Source of the DNA: an alpha proteobacterium U9-1i
Lineage (GTDB): Bacteria > Pseudomonadota > Alphaproteobacteria > Caulobacterales > Aquidulcibacteraceae
Reading direction: 5' to 3'
NCBI GenBank assembly: GCA_000974665.1
Contig: BBSY01000003.1
Location: 186,001 to 250,000 of the forward strand
DNA: 64,000 nt
The notes beneath the pieces are model-generated. The model was not told the DNA's origin. It saw only the letters and a list, made by a program, of their open reading frames with translations, and made no database searches. Within the stretch, counting starts at the first letter, position 1. Each line of letters begins with the position of its first letter. Both the position numbers and the translations under genes were made by a program. This document shows, piece after piece, positions 43,769-53,599 of the stretch.

Positions 43769-44539
43769 GTGGGATTGTTGGCGCATACGCGGATCGTGAG
43801 CTGGGAAGGCGCCAGCCTCTGGGTCATTGATGCGACCAAAGTTGTGGGCGACGAACCCAGGCGCACGGATTTTCACGCGCATCATGCAATCCAGGTGACA
43901 TTGGGTCTCGGCGGCTGGTTCAAGCTCGACACGGCGGATTTGAGCGTGCGCGGCGAGGGCGTCGCAGTCGCCGCTGACACGCCACACATCTATGAGGCCG
44001 AAGGTCTGGTCGCGATGATCTTCATTGAACCAGAGAGCCGGTTTGGACGCGCCGTCGCGCGTGATCTGTTTTCTGAGACCAAACTAGCCGCCGTCCCGCG
44101 CGATCGGCTGGAGCATTGGTGCGCGGGTATCAAAGACAATTATCGCGATGCGAAGCGTGATGATGAAAGTCTCGTCGCTTTGGGGCGCGGGCTCTTGGCG
44201 TCGTTGGCGGCAGGACGGGCGCAAGAGCCGGATGCGCGGATTCGCCGTGTCATCGCATGGGCCGCAGATCAGCTAGACGGCCGCGTTAGCCTTGACGATG
44301 CGATCGCCGTTGCCGGTATCTCGGCGAGCCGCCTGCGCCACTTGTTCGTGGAGCAGACAGGGCTGCCGTTCAAAACCTATCTGCTTTGGTTGCGTCTAAC
44401 GCGCGCCGTTGAGCGTATTGCGGCTGGCGTATCCCTTACAGAAGCGGCCCACGACGCCGGCTTCTCCGACTCCGCGCATCTCAGCCGAACCTTTCGCCGG
44501 ATGTTCGGGGTCGCGCCGGCTTCGCTCAGGATGTCGTAG
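43769..44539 (+). CDS. AraC-family transcriptional regulator
   Basis: 256 residues from GTG, 10 bp after the ATPase gene. N-terminal cupin-like ligand domain (FHAHHAIQVTLGLGGWF, about 32-48) and C-terminal double helix-turn-helix (SLDDAIAVAGISASRLRHLF, then SLTEAAHDAGFSDSAHLSRTFRRMFGVAP). Probably read with the ATPase. Its target is unknown; the nearest candidate is the Cys-rich peptide gene 74 bp downstream. Confidence 0.85.
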   Translation: MGLLAHTRIVSWEGASLWVIDATKVVGDEPRRTDFHAHHAIQVTLGLGGWFKLDTADLSVRGEGVAVAADTPHIYEAEGLVAMIFIEPESRFGRAVARDLFSETKLAAVPRDRLEHWCAGIKDNYRDAKRDDESLVALGRGLLASLAAGRAQEPDARIRRVIAWAADQLDGRVSLDDAIAVAGISASRLRHLFVEQTGLPFKTYLLWLRLTRAVERIAAGVSLTEAAHDAGFSDSAHLSRTFRRMFGVAPASLRMS

Positions 44540-44613
44540 CCGTTACGTTCAAGTCCTCCAGTCCGAGCGGTCCTAGAAACAGGTTGTCACCAACCAGACA
44601 CTAGGAGCTTCCA

Positions 44614-44763
44614 ATGACTGACCAAAAGACCACCCAATCCTGCATCTGCGATCAAGCGCGCAAAGTTACCCAGACGCCTGCCACAGCGTGCGCGTGCGGC
44701 CCCAATTGCAAGTGCGGCTCGGTTTGCACCTGCACGCCGCAAAAGAACTGCCAATCCGCTTAA
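44614..44763 (+). CDS. metallothionein-like Cys-rich small protein
   Basis: 49 residues, too short for most gene finders: nine cysteines at 10, 12, 26, 28, 32, 34, 38, 40 and 46, eight of them in four CxC pairs (CIC, CAC, CKC, CTC), with Gly/Pro/Asn/Lys turns between. This is the composition of metallothioneins, which hold Cu, Zn or Cd as thiolate clusters in the cytosol. Start ATG has AGGAG 7 bases upstream. There is no signal peptide. Located between the copper ATPase/AraC pair and a hydrolase gene. Family identity (BmtA-like or distinct) was not settled. Confidence 0.82.
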   Translation: MTDQKTTQSCICDQARKVTQTPATACACGPNCKCGSVCTCTPQKNCQSA

Positions 44764-44842
44764 TGGCCGACGCGTCGCATCGAGGTCGGTCATGCCGGTC
44801 TCGATGTTCGCGGGCTTAAAGACATCAAGTAGGAGAATGTCC

Positions 44843-45721
44843 GTGAGGCATCTATTCGCGCGCGATGGAGAAAGTGAGCGCGCCATTCTTCATTGGACGC
44901 TTGGCGTCGTTCTTGCGTTCGCGACGCTGCTGACCGTCAGCGGGTGCGCCACGAAGACGAACCGCGACCATGTTGCGATCGTCGATGGACATCGCGTGAC
45001 TTACCAGGTTTTCGGCAATGGCAAGCCCGTCGTCGTCATAGTTTCGGGTATGGGCGACAGCATGAGCTCGTTTCAGGATGTCGCCGCGCAAATCGCTGAA
45101 GTCGCGACGGTTATCATCTACGATCGTGCCGGCTACGGCGCGAGCGGTGCAGTGGCGGGACCACGCGATGCGCAAGCCGCTGAGCGTGAACTATCCGGTC
45201 TGTTGGCGCAGATCGGCGTGAGTGGCCCCTACATGCTTGTCGGCCATTCGGTAGGTGGCCTGTTTGCGGAATACTATGCCGCGATGCATCCGGGTGAGGT
45301 CGAGGGGCTGATCCTGGAGGATTCGCGTCCCGCGGATTTCACACGCCGCTGCGAAGCCGCCGGCGTGGGGATGTGCACGGCTCCCGCGCTAGCCGTTCGA
45401 TTCATGCCGAACGGCGCTCAAGGCGAATTCGCTGCGCTTTCACAGACCATCGCCCAAGTCGAATCGGCTGGTCCGGTGCGGGGACGAAATGTGCTCGTCC
45501 TATCGCGTTCTGTTGAACCGAACGCAGCGGCGTTCGATCGATCAGACGCGCAAGGCGATTTGGCTTTGCGCTATCCCGGCTCTCTGCATTTGGTCGCCAG
45601 CCGGTCAGGACACTACGTCCATCAAGACCAAGCTGAGTGGTTCGTCGCATCGATCGTCGCGTTCATAGGCGACGTGCGCCGTAGCCGGTGCGTTCAGGTG
45701 CGCATGATCGGTTCGCGCTAG
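44843..45721 (+). CDS. membrane-anchored alpha/beta hydrolase
   Basis: 292 residues from GTG at 44843 (AGGAG 7 bases upstream; the in-frame ATG at 44837 is too close to it). Hydrophobic N-terminus with a lipobox-like TVSGC, then an alpha/beta-hydrolase fold: oxyanion segment VSGMGDS, nucleophile elbow GHSVGG (Ser), acid after LILEDSRPAD and catalytic His in ASRSGHYVHQ. Substrate unknown. The TLLTVSGCA segment suggests an envelope location. Confidence 0.78.
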   Translation: MRHLFARDGESERAILHWTLGVVLAFATLLTVSGCATKTNRDHVAIVDGHRVTYQVFGNGKPVVVIVSGMGDSMSSFQDVAAQIAEVATVIIYDRAGYGASGAVAGPRDAQAAERELSGLLAQIGVSGPYMLVGHSVGGLFAEYYAAMHPGEVEGLILEDSRPADFTRRCEAAGVGMCTAPALAVRFMPNGAQGEFAALSQTIAQVESAGPVRGRNVLVLSRSVEPNAAAFDRSDAQGDLALRYPGSLHLVASRSGHYVHQDQAEWFVASIVAFIGDVRRSRCVQVRMIGSR

Positions 45722-45763
45722 CGTTCAGCATCCCACACACGCAAGCCTAAAAGGACATTCGTC

Positions 45764-46549
45764 ATGGAATATGTTGTCGGCGCCGGCTTGGCCCTTGGCG
45801 TCGGGCTCTTCACCACGATCGCCGGACTTGACCGTGATCGTGCGCTCTACCCAGCGATCCTTATCGTGATTGCGTCCTACTACGATTTGTTCGCGGTCAT
45901 GGACGGTGGCGCGGCCCTGATCGCGGAAACGGGCGCCATCGCGGTGTTTCTTGGCGCTGCGGTCATAGGCTTTAGGACCAGTCTCTGGATCGTCGTTGCC
46001 GCCTTGGTGGGGCACGGTCTGTTTGATTGGTATCACGGCGCATTGATCGAAAATGCGGGCGTGCCAGCTTGGTGGCCGATGTGGTGCCTGAGCTATGACG
46101 CAGCAGCCGGCGCCTACCTAGCTTGGCGGCTGCTTTCCGGAAAGATCGACGCAACGAACCCTTCGAGCTTCGGCAGGCGGATTCATTCCTCTGTCGAGGC
46201 AGAACTCGACGCCGCCAAGGCCGCTGAACGGGACGGCGATGCTGACAAGGCTTTCCGCCACCTGGAGCGCGCGCATGTCTTGGGCCAGCGATCCACGGTG
46301 CAGCATATCCGCGTGCATGTGCGCATGCTGATGTGGGCTGTTCGCCACAACCAGCCGCGCGAAATTAAAGGCCAGATTTTGCGCGTACTTGGCGCGTCCG
46401 CCGGAACCTGGGCCGGACTTCTACCAGAGGGAAATACCGGGGGAGCCAATATCAGCGGGTTTAAGGCGATGGCGATCCCCGAGGAACTCGCCGGCCAAAT
46501 CACAGCGGCGCGCACTTCTCTCGCAACCCCTCACGGATTGGGGGCCTGA
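45764..46549 (+). CDS. membrane domain fused to DUF3703
   Basis: 261 residues. N-terminal ~130 residues carry about four hydrophobic helices (3-22, 27-48, 55-90, 112-125); the C-terminal half (AELDAAKAAERDGDADKAFRH to NISGFKAMAIPEEL) matches DUF3703, a small helical protein family with the HLERAHVLGQ and HVRMLMWAVR blocks found in metal-resistance loci. DUF3703 usually stands alone, so the fusion is notable. Biochemical role unknown. It ends the copper region, just before repeat copy 3. Confidence 0.75.
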   Translation: MEYVVGAGLALGVGLFTTIAGLDRDRALYPAILIVIASYYDLFAVMDGGAALIAETGAIAVFLGAAVIGFRTSLWIVVAALVGHGLFDWYHGALIENAGVPAWWPMWCLSYDAAAGAYLAWRLLSGKIDATNPSSFGRRIHSSVEAELDAAKAAERDGDADKAFRHLERAHVLGQRSTVQHIRVHVRMLMWAVRHNQPREIKGQILRVLGASAGTWAGLLPEGNTGGANISGFKAMAIPEELAGQITAARTSLATPHGLGA

Positions 46550-46574
46550 CGTACCTCTTGTTCCCGTCCAGCCC

Positions 46575-46717
46575 TGTGTTCGACCCGCGCCGGAGGCGCC
46601 GGCTGGTCAATGACCAAAGACAGAGCCCTGCGTCCCGACACCTTCGGAGCGCCATCGCGCGCAGGCGGCGTCAAGGTGGAAAGCGAAGCGTGCCTTGACG
46701 CCGCCGAGCACGGTGGC
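46575..46717. repeat. dispersed hairpin repeat, copy 3
   Basis: Third copy of the ~150-bp repeat, beginning gtgttcgacccgcgccgg; core cgtcccgacaccttc near 46631; outer arms GCCATCG (46651-46657) / CGGTGGC (46711-46717, one change) around a perfect 12-bp inner stem GGCGGCGTCAAGG-type. Nearest to copy 2. It separates the copper region from the cus operon. No mobile mystery remnant follows here. Confidence 0.8.
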
Positions 46718-46817
46718 TGAGAGAAAAGCACGCCTTAACAGCGCCGAAGCGGTCTATTCCGCCCACGCGACAGCCCCGCCAGGGCGAAAGCGCTGGTCCC
46801 CCGGACGGTGCGCCGCG

Positions 46818-46849
46818 TTGACGATGTTTCGACCTTTGCGCACTATACT
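46818..46849 (+). promoter_or_regulatory. promoter candidate of the cus operon
   Basis: TTGACG (46818-46823) and TATACT (46844-46849) with a 20-bp spacer, unusually long as in MerR-activated promoters, though no clear dyad fills the spacer. The -10 ends 6 bp before the ATG at 46856, so the first message would have almost no leader. Confidence 0.45.
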
Positions 46850-46855
46850 GGCGTG

Positions 46856-47215
46856 ATGCGCCGCTTCTGGCTTTCGCTGCTTATGGTTATCGCGCTCGCC
46901 TCTGGCGGTGTGGCGAACGCCATGGTCATGGCTGATTGTCCGATGCTGGCGCAGGCCTCCGCCCAGCTAGAGATGGGCGCCGGCCACGATTGCTGCCCCG
47001 ACGACACGCCTGCGGCGCCGGACGAGCAGCCAGCGAAGAAGATGGGCGATTGCGCCATGGCGCAGGCGTGCCGGGCCGCACCGGCGTTAACGCCGTCGGT
47101 TGAGCCGGTCTCCTTCATCGTTACCGCGATCGTCGTGCGCGAGCCTGTCCTGTCCGATAAGAGCTTGATCTCGCGCGCGCCCGACGCATTCTGGCGGCCT
47201 CCACGAACGATCTGA
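46856..47215 (+). CDS. small exported protein preceding cusC
   Basis: 119 residues from ATG at 46856. Signal peptide (MRRFWLSLLMVIALASG to ANA), then a mature part with MVMADCPML, HDCCPDD and MGDCAMAQAC: Cys, His and Met residues that could bind copper. I know no family name. A comparable small exported protein with HCC lies upstream of czcC at 61854-62216, so such leaders may be a regular part of these efflux operons. Confidence 0.7.
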   Translation: MRRFWLSLLMVIALASGGVANAMVMADCPMLAQASAQLEMGAGHDCCPDDTPAAPDEQPAKKMGDCAMAQACRAAPALTPSVEPVSFIVTAIVVREPVLSDKSLISRAPDAFWRPPRTI

Positions 47216-47235
47216 CACCGAGATAGGGCGCTTTG

Positions 47236-47255
47236 GGCGCGCGTCAGCGCGCGCC
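47236..47255. other. hairpin between leader protein and cusC-like gene
   Basis: Perfect 8-bp stem GGCGCGCG / CGCGCGCC with TCAG loop, 20 bp after the stop of the small gene and 36 bp before the next start. It may tune read-through or mRNA processing in the operon. Confidence 0.4.
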
Positions 47256-47291
47256 TGCGCTTTGGTTTGTCAGATTATCCGGAGCACGCTC

Positions 47292-48521
47292 ATGCGCATC
47301 GCATGGCTTGCATGTTGCGTCATCGGCGTCGCGCCGATTGCACATGCGCAAGAATTAAGTTTTCAAGACGCCGTCACGCGCGCTGAAGATGGGCCAAGCG
47401 TCATTGCGCGGCGTGAAGCCGCGCGCGGCGCACAACTCGCGGTGCGGCCAGCCGGGCAATTGCCCGATCCGCAACTGGTGCTGGGTCTGCAGAACGTGCC
47501 CGTCGAAGGGCCGGACGCCTATCGGCTTGGCCGCGATGAAATGACGATGCAGACGGTCGGCGTCATGCAGGACATGCCGAGCGGCGCCGAACGGCGCGCG
47601 CGCCGGGCGATGGCGGAAGCCGAAGCCGGACGCACCGAAGTGGGTCTGGACATTGCACGTCTTGAAGCGCGCCTTGCCGCCGCGCGCGCCTGGATATCGG
47701 CCTATTATGCAGGGCGCCGCCTTGAAGTGTTGAGCGGCCTGGCCCGCGAAGCGCGCGCATCCGCCCAGGCGGCGCGCGGGCGCCTGGCGGCGGGCGGCGG
47801 CAGCGTCGATGGAGCGATCGCCGCCGAAATCGAGGCGGCGCGCATCGAAGATCGCGGCGCTGATGCGTCTGCAGCCCTGCTTGCGGCACGCGCGGATTTG
47901 CGCCGCTGGATCGGCGATGCGGCCAGCGAGCCGATCGCTGCGGAAGAACCGCAATTCGCTGTCGATGCAGAACACATGCGCGCGCATGTGCGCCGTCATC
48001 CCGCGCTGCTCGCGTTCCAGACGGAAGCCGAGGCCGCTGACGCAGGCCTTCGCATGGCGCGCGCCGAACGGATTCCCGATTGGTCGTGGACGGCGATGTA
48101 TCAGCGTCGCGACGACTCCTTTGGCGACATGGCCTCCGTTGAAGTGCGGATCGGTCTGCCGCTCTTTCAGGCTTGGCGCCAAGGCCCTCTGGTGGAAGCA
48201 CGCCGCGCCGATCAGGGGCGCGTCGCCGCAGAAGGCGCCGCAGCCGAACGCGAACACGTCGCGATGCTTGAAGCGGGATTGGCGGACTATGCCGCTACAC
48301 AAGCCAATCTAGATCGCGCCCGCACCACGCGGCTGCCGCTCGCGCGTCAGCGCGCCGAAGCGGCGGCGGGCGCCTTTGCTGGCGGCGCCATGAGCGCGGA
48401 CGGTCTGATCGCCGCGCGACGCGACGCGCTCGAAGCTGAACTCGATGTGATCGCCCTGGGCGAGCGCCGCGCCATGCTGGGGGCTGCGCTCACGCTGCAA
48501 TATGCGGAGCGCACGCCATGA
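47292..48521 (+). CDS. cusC: CusC/CzcC-type outer-membrane efflux protein
   Basis: 409 residues from ATG at 47292 (GGAG 7 bases upstream). Cleavable signal peptide (ending AHAQ), then the two OEP helical repeats. It forms the outer-membrane exit duct of the CusCBA-type complex. Its stop overlaps the adaptor start (ATGA). The cus assignment comes mainly from the CusA-type pump and CusF domains downstream. Confidence 0.85.
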   Translation: MRIAWLACCVIGVAPIAHAQELSFQDAVTRAEDGPSVIARREAARGAQLAVRPAGQLPDPQLVLGLQNVPVEGPDAYRLGRDEMTMQTVGVMQDMPSGAERRARRAMAEAEAGRTEVGLDIARLEARLAAARAWISAYYAGRRLEVLSGLAREARASAQAARGRLAAGGGSVDGAIAAEIEAARIEDRGADASAALLAARADLRRWIGDAASEPIAAEEPQFAVDAEHMRAHVRRHPALLAFQTEAEAADAGLRMARAERIPDWSWTAMYQRRDDSFGDMASVEVRIGLPLFQAWRQGPLVEARRADQGRVAAEGAAAEREHVAMLEAGLADYAATQANLDRARTTRLPLARQRAEAAAGAFAGGAMSADGLIAARRDALEAELDVIALGERRAMLGAALTLQYAERTP

Positions 48522-49987
48522 CGGAAGCGAGAATGCAAATTCCGCGCATCGCAATCATCGTGGCCGTGGCGACCATCGGGGCGCTGGCGATCGGCGCAGG
48601 CGGCTACTGGCTCGGTGCGAGCCGCGATGCGCCCGCCGCATCCGAGGACGGACGGCGAGTGCTCTATTGGTACGACCCGATGGTTCCTGATCAGCATTTC
48701 GATCAGCCGGGTCGTTCGCCCTTCATGGATATGGAGCTGGTCGCGCGTTACGCCGATGAGGGCCCGGCCGAAGCCGGCGTGCGCATCGACCCAGGCGTTG
48801 TGCAAAATCTCGGCGTGCGGCTTGCCGTCGTTGAGAGTGCGCCGGTGTCGCGCACTGTGACTGCGGCCGGCGTCATCGTGTTCAGCGAGCGCGCGGTCGC
48901 TGTGGTGCAGGCGCGCGCGGCGGGCTTTGTCGAACGTGCCTATGGGCGCGCGGTCGGCGATGTGGTCTCCGCTGGCGCACCAATTGTCGATGTTCGCGTG
49001 CCGGAATGGGCGGCGGCGCAAGCCGAATATCTGGCGTTGCGCGGCGCCGGCGGCGATCTCGCCGTGGCGGCGCGGCGCCGACTTGAAATGCTCGGCATGC
49101 CAGCCTCTCTCATCGAGCGTGTCGAGCGCGATGGCGCGCCGCGCCCAGTCGTGACTGTGAGCGCGCCCGTCGCCGGCGCCATCACGGCGCTCGACATCCG
49201 CAGCGGCATGACGATTGTTCAGGGCTCGCCGCTTGCCACCATCAATGGAATATCGCCGGTCTGGCTCGCCGTATCATTGGCGCAAGCTGACGCCAGCATC
49301 GCGCGCACTGGAGGCCGCGTCACGGCGCGCGTGCCGGCCTATCCAGGCGAGAGTTTCGCCGGCCGCATCGAAAGTATCTTGCCGGCGGCGGACGTAGCCA
49401 CGCGCACAATCCAGGTGCGGATCGCACTGCCAAATCCTCAAGGGCGGTTGCGTCCAGGCATGACGGCGGAAGTTGAACTTGCCGAAGGCGATGCGCGTCC
49501 CGCGCTCCTCGTGCCCGCCGAAGCCGTGATCCAAACAGGACGGCGCACGGTCGTCATCGTCGCCCTTGATGGCGGACGCTTCGCGCCGACCGAGATCGAG
49601 ATCGGCCGTCGCTCCGGCGACCGGATCGAAGTGCGGCGCGGTCTCAGTGAAGGCCAGCGCGTTGTGGCGTCAGGGCAATTCCTCATCGATTCCGAAGCGA
49701 GTCTGACGGGCGCGTTGGCAAGTCTGGAGGCGTCAGCATCGGCCCCGCAGGACGCGGGCGCGCATCAAGGCAGCGGCCGCGTAACCGCGATCAATGGCGT
49801 CAACATCACGATCGCGCATGGGCCGGTGCCAAGTCTGCAATGGCCGGGTATGACCATGGCGTTCGTGCTGGAGGATGCGGCGCTGAGCCGTGGGATTGGC
49901 GTCGGCGACACTGTGCAATTCCGTTTCCGGCAAGACGGATCACGCTTTGTCGTCAGCGATATCCGCAAGACGGAGGCGCCGCGATGA
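48518..49987 (+). CDS. cusB: CusB-type periplasmic adaptor with fused CusF-like domain
   Basis: 489 residues. One N-terminal membrane anchor; heavy-metal-binding segment YWYDPMVPD to SPFMDMELV (about 49-76); adaptor hairpin and barrel; then a C-terminal CusF-like OB domain (about 425-485) with SGRVTAING and the Cu/Ag site WPGMTMAF, which has the Trp and Met ligands of CusF. Adaptor and metallochaperone are thus in one chain. A separate CusF-like gene follows the pump. Start ATG at 48518 overlaps cusC; ATG at 48533 is an alternative. Confidence 0.9.
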   Translation: MTEARMQIPRIAIIVAVATIGALAIGAGGYWLGASRDAPAASEDGRRVLYWYDPMVPDQHFDQPGRSPFMDMELVARYADEGPAEAGVRIDPGVVQNLGVRLAVVESAPVSRTVTAAGVIVFSERAVAVVQARAAGFVERAYGRAVGDVVSAGAPIVDVRVPEWAAAQAEYLALRGAGGDLAVAARRRLEMLGMPASLIERVERDGAPRPVVTVSAPVAGAITALDIRSGMTIVQGSPLATINGISPVWLAVSLAQADASIARTGGRVTARVPAYPGESFAGRIESILPAADVATRTIQVRIALPNPQGRLRPGMTAEVELAEGDARPALLVPAEAVIQTGRRTVVIVALDGGRFAPTEIEIGRRSGDRIEVRRGLSEGQRVVASGQFLIDSEASLTGALASLEASASAPQDAGAHQGSGRVTAINGVNITIAHGPVPSLQWPGMTMAFVLEDAALSRGIGVGDTVQFRFRQDGSRFVVSDIRKTEAPR

Positions 49988-52900
49988 TCGCCGCGCTGAT
50001 CCGCTGGTCGGTCGCCAATCGTCTGCTTGTTGTCTTGGCGACGCTCGTGCTCGCGGTCGCGGGCGCTTTGGCGATCCGGTCGACGCCCGTCGATGCGATC
50101 CCAGACCTTTCGGATGTGCAGGTCGTCATCCGCACAACGTATCCGGGGCAGGCGCCGCAGATCGTTGAAGATCAGGTCACGTATCCACTAACCACCACGA
50201 TGCTTTCCGTGCCGGGCGCGCGCACGGTTCGCGGCTATTCGTTCTTCGGCGACTCATTTGTCTATGTGATTTTCGAAGACGGGACCGATCTTTATTGGGC
50301 GCGGTCGCGTGTCCTCGAATATCTCAACCAGGTGCAGGGGCGCCTGCCGCCCGCCGCGCGGTCGTCGCTCGGCCCCGATGCCACAGGCGTCGGCTGGGTC
50401 TATCAATACGCACTGGTCGATCGCAGCGGCCGGCATGATCTCAGCCAGTTGCGCAGCATCCAGGACTGGCTGTTCAGGTTTGAATTGAAGAGCGTGCCGG
50501 GCGTTGCCGAAGTCGCCTCGATTGGCGGCATGGTTCGCCAATATCAGGTCGTTCTCGATCCAGAGCGCATGGCCGCCTATGGCGTGTCGCAGCAACAGGT
50601 GGCTGACGCAGTGCGTGCGGCCAATGGCGAAACTGGCGGCGCGGTCGTCGAGATGGGCGAAGCCGAGCACATGGTGCGCGCCTCGGGCTATCTACGCACC
50701 CTGCAGGATTTTGACGCCATTCCGCTCGGCCTTGGCGCGAATGGCGTTCCGGTCAGATTGGGCGACGTCGCCTGGGTGCAGATCGGCCCGGAGATGCGCC
50801 GAGGCATTGCTGAACTCAACGGCGAAGGCGAGGTCGCCGGTGGCGTGGTCGTCATCCGCGCCGGCGAAAACGCCCGCGAAGTAATCGAAGCTGTACGCAC
50901 GCGGCTCAACGAACTGGGACAGAGCCTGCCGGAAGGGGTCGAGATCGTCACGACCTATGACCGCTCGTCGCTGATCGACCGCGCGATCGAAAATCTGACG
51001 CACAAGCTTGCCGAGGAATTCATTGTCGTCGCGCTCGTGTGCGCGCTTTTCCTGTTTCACCTGCGCTCGGCGCTCGTGGCCATCGTGACCCTGCCGCTTG
51101 GCGTCATGGCCGCATTCCTGGTGATGCGGCTTCAGGGCGTCGACGCCAACATCATGTCGCTCTCCGGCATCGCCATCGCCATCGGCGCGATGGTGGACGC
51201 CGCCATCGTCATGATCGAGAACGCGCACAAGCGCTTGGAGCGCTGGCGTGACGAGCATGATGGGGAGATGCCGCAAGGCCCCGACCACTGGCGCGTCATT
51301 ACTGAAGCATCGGTCGAAGTGGGACCGGCGCTTTTTTTCAGTCTCCTCATCATCACACTGTCTTTCCTGCCGGTGTTCACGTTGCAAGCACAGGAGGGGC
51401 GCCTCTTTGCGCCGCTTGCTTTCACCAAGACCTATGCGATGGCCGCTTCGGCCGCGTTGGCAGTGACGCTCATCCCCGTGCTCATGGGTTTCTGGATCCG
51501 TGGGCGCATCCCGCACGAAGAGGCAAATCCGATCAATCGATGGCTGGCATGGCTTTATCGCCCTGCAATCGATTTTGCATTAGCGACACCTAGGATGGTG
51601 CTGTTGATCGCAGCGCTTGCGCTTGCGACGACGGCTTGGCCCATTTCGCGTCTCGGCGGCGAATTCATGCCGATGATGGATGAGGGTGATCTCCTCTATA
51701 TGCCGACGGCGTTGCCCGGACTGTCGGCCGCACAGGCGTCGCAATTGCTGCAACAGACCGACCGGCTCATTCGCACGGTGCCTGAAGTCGAAAGCGTCTT
51801 TGGCAAAGCGGGCAGGGCTGAAACAGCGACCGATCCCGCGCCGCTCGAAATGTTCGAGACCACCATACGCTTGCGCCCGCGTTCCGAATGGCGGCAGGGC
51901 ATGACGCCAGAGCTCATCATCGAAGAACTTGATCGCGTCGTGCGCGTGCCGGGTCTGACCAATGTCTGGGTGCCGCCCATCCGAAACCGCATCGATATGC
52001 TCGCGACGGGTGTTAAAAGTCCGATCGGCGTGAAGGTGAGCGGACCCGACCTTGCAACCATTGACGCGGCGGCGCGCGCGATTGAACAGGCGGCGCGTGG
52101 TGTGCCTGGTGTTTCCTCCGCCGTCGCGGAGCGTATTTCCGGCGGACGCTACATCAACATCGACATCGATCGCTTTGCCGCCGCGCGCTACGGTCTCAAC
52201 GTCACAGACGTGCAGGCCGTGGTCTCTGGCGCAATCGGCGGCGAGAATATCGGCGAAGTTGTCGAGGGACGGGCGCGCTATCCAATCAATCTGCGTTATC
52301 CGCGTGAGGTGCGCGACTCGCTCGACCGGCTCAATGCGCTGCCGATCGTGACCGACCAGGGCTTGCGCCTGACACTCGGCGAAGTGGCGCGCATCGCTGT
52401 CGCGGATGGGCCCGCCATGATCCGAAGCGAGAATGGCCGGCTCTCCGCCTTCGTTTATGTGGATGTGCGCGGACGCGATTTGGCGTCGGTCGTGCGCGAT
52501 CTTCAGCGCACGGTCGGCGCCGACGTGCAATTGCCGGCGGGCGTGAGCGTGGCTTACTCAGGACAGTTCGAATATCTCGAACGTGCTTCCGCGAGGCTGT
52601 TGCTGGTTGGTCCGGCGACAATCGCCATCATCTTTTTGCTTCTCTATCTGACATTCCGCCGGTTTGATGAGGCGGCGATCGTGATGGCGAGTCTGCCCTT
52701 CGCGCTCACGGGCGGCGTGTGGCTCGTCTATTTCCTGGGATATGATTTCTCTGTGGCGGTGGCGGTCGGCTTTCTCGCGCTCGCCGGGCTTGCCGCCGAG
52801 TTCGGCATCGTGATGCTGATCTACTTGAAGAACGCGCTCCAGGAGCGCCTTGATCGCGGCGTTGAAATAACGCCCGCCATTGTCGCGGAAGCTGTCCGTG

Positions 52901-53166
52901 AAGGCGCTCTGCTTCGCCTTCGTCCGAAGGCGATGACTGTGGCGGTCATCCTTGCCGGTCTGTTGCCTATTCTCTTTACCGGCGGGGCGGGCGCGGAAGT
53001 CATGCGCCGCATCGCGGCGCCTCTTGTCGGCGGCATGCTCACCGCGCCGCTTCTGTCCCTCATCGTCATTCCCGCGGCGTATTTCATGATCCGGCGCCGC
53101 GGCATCGAGCGCGACGCGCTCGCACGCTCCAAAGACCGGATCGCCCTCCAAGAAGGAATTTCGTGA
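49984..53166 (+). CDS. cusA: CusA-type Cu(I)/Ag(I) RND efflux pump
   Basis: 1060 residues from ATG at 49984, which overlaps the cusB stop. RND fold with 12 helices; TM4 carries [20 protein letters not shown], the HME4 signature of Cu/Ag exporters. Met residues in the periplasmic segment around [16 protein letters not shown] suit Cu/Ag binding. With CusB and CusC it exports monovalent metal from the periplasm. Overlaps the cusF-like gene. Confidence 0.92.
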   Translation: MIAALIRWSVANRLLVVLATLVLAVAGALAIRSTPVDAIPDLSDVQVVIRTTYPGQAPQIVEDQVTYPLTTTMLSVPGARTVRGYSFFGDSFVYVIFEDGTDLYWARSRVLEYLNQVQGRLPPAARSSLGPDATGVGWVYQYALVDRSGRHDLSQLRSIQDWLFRFELKSVPGVAEVASIGGMVRQYQVVLDPERMAAYGVSQQQVADAVRAANGETGGAVVEMGEAEHMVRASGYLRTLQDFDAIPLGLGANGVPVRLGDVAWVQIGPEMRRGIAELNGEGEVAGGVVVIRAGENAREVIEAVRTRLNELGQSLPEGVEIVTTYDRSSLIDRAIENLTHKLAEEFIVVALVCALFLFHLRSALVAIVTLPLGVMAAFLVMRLQGVDANIMSLSGIAIAIGAMVDAAIVMIENAHKRLERWRDEHDGEMPQGPDHWRVITEASVEVGPALFFSLLIITLSFLPVFTLQAQEGRLFAPLAFTKTYAMAASAALAVTLIPVLMGFWIRGRIPHEEANPINRWLAWLYRPAIDFALATPRMVLLIAALALATTAWPISRLGGEFMPMMDEGDLLYMPTALPGLSAAQASQLLQQTDRLIRTVPEVESVFGKAGRAETATDPAPLEMFETTIRLRPRSEWRQGMTPELIIEELDRVVRVPGLTNVWVPPIRNRIDMLATGVKSPIGVKVSGPDLATIDAAARAIEQAARGVPGVSSAVAERISGGRYINIDIDRFAAARYGLNVTDVQAVVSGAIGGENIGEVVEGRARYPINLRYPREVRDSLDRLNALPIVTDQGLRLTLGEVARIAVADGPAMIRSENGRLSAFVYVDVRGRDLASVVRDLQRTVGADVQLPAGVSVAYSGQFEYLERASARLLLVGPATIAIIFLLLYLTFRRFDEAAIVMASLPFALTGGVWLVYFLGYDFSVAVAVGFLALAGLAAEFGIVMLIYLKNALQERLDRGVEITPAIVAEAVREGALLRLRPKAMTVAVILAGLLPILFTGGAGAEVMRRIAAPLVGGMLTAPLLSLIVIPAAYFMIRRRGIERDALARSKDRIALQEGIS

Positions 53167-53516
53167 TGCTCAAGGCGCTTATCGTTCCGATCGCTCTGTT
53201 GGCTGCGGCGTGTTCGCCGCCGGCGGCACAGGATGCTGCGAAATCGAATGCAGGAATGGACATGGCCGAAAGCGCGGCGCCCGCGCAGGCTGGCCCGATC
53301 GTCGGCGTCGGCACAGTGACGGCGGTGGATGCGGCGGCGGGAACCGTGTCGCTCGATCACGAGCCCATCGCCGCCATAAGCTGGCCTGCCATGTCGATGC
53401 AGTTCAGGGTCGAAGATCCCGCCGCGCTTCAGGGCATCGCCGTCGGGGATCGCGTGTCGTTTGAACTGAAAAGCGCCACCGAGTCATCGGTTGTCACCGA
53501 GATCGCAAAGCAATAG
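53166..53516 (+). CDS. cusF: CusF-like periplasmic copper-binding lipoprotein
   Basis: 116 residues from ATG at 53166 (GTG at 53163 also possible). Lipoprotein signal LLAAACSPP, a Met/Ala-rich linker (GMDMAES), then the CusF OB fold with IAAISWPAMSMQFRV, supplying Trp and two Met ligands for Cu(I)/Ag(I). It would deliver metal to CusB/CusA. Second CusF domain of the operon besides the one fused to CusB. Confidence 0.88.
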   Translation: MLKALIVPIALLAAACSPPAAQDAAKSNAGMDMAESAAPAQAGPIVGVGTVTAVDAAAGTVSLDHEPIAAISWPAMSMQFRVEDPAALQGIAVGDRVSFELKSATESSVVTEIAKQ

Positions 53517-53520
53517 TCGC

Positions 53521-53554
53521 ATGCTGCGGGCGCTTTGAGTGGCGCCCGCAGCAT
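53521..53554. terminator. bidirectional hairpin terminator between convergent operons
   Basis: Perfect 13-bp stem ATGCTGCGGGCGC (53521-53533) / GCGCCCGCAGCAT (53542-53554) with an 8-base loop, in the 83-bp gap between the convergent cusF-like and P-type ATPase genes. No long T-run, but the position and stability suit termination on both strands. Confidence 0.7.
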
Positions 53555-53599
53555 CTGCATTCCTACTCCAGCAAGCAGCGCCGCGGTTCCTGAGTGGTG

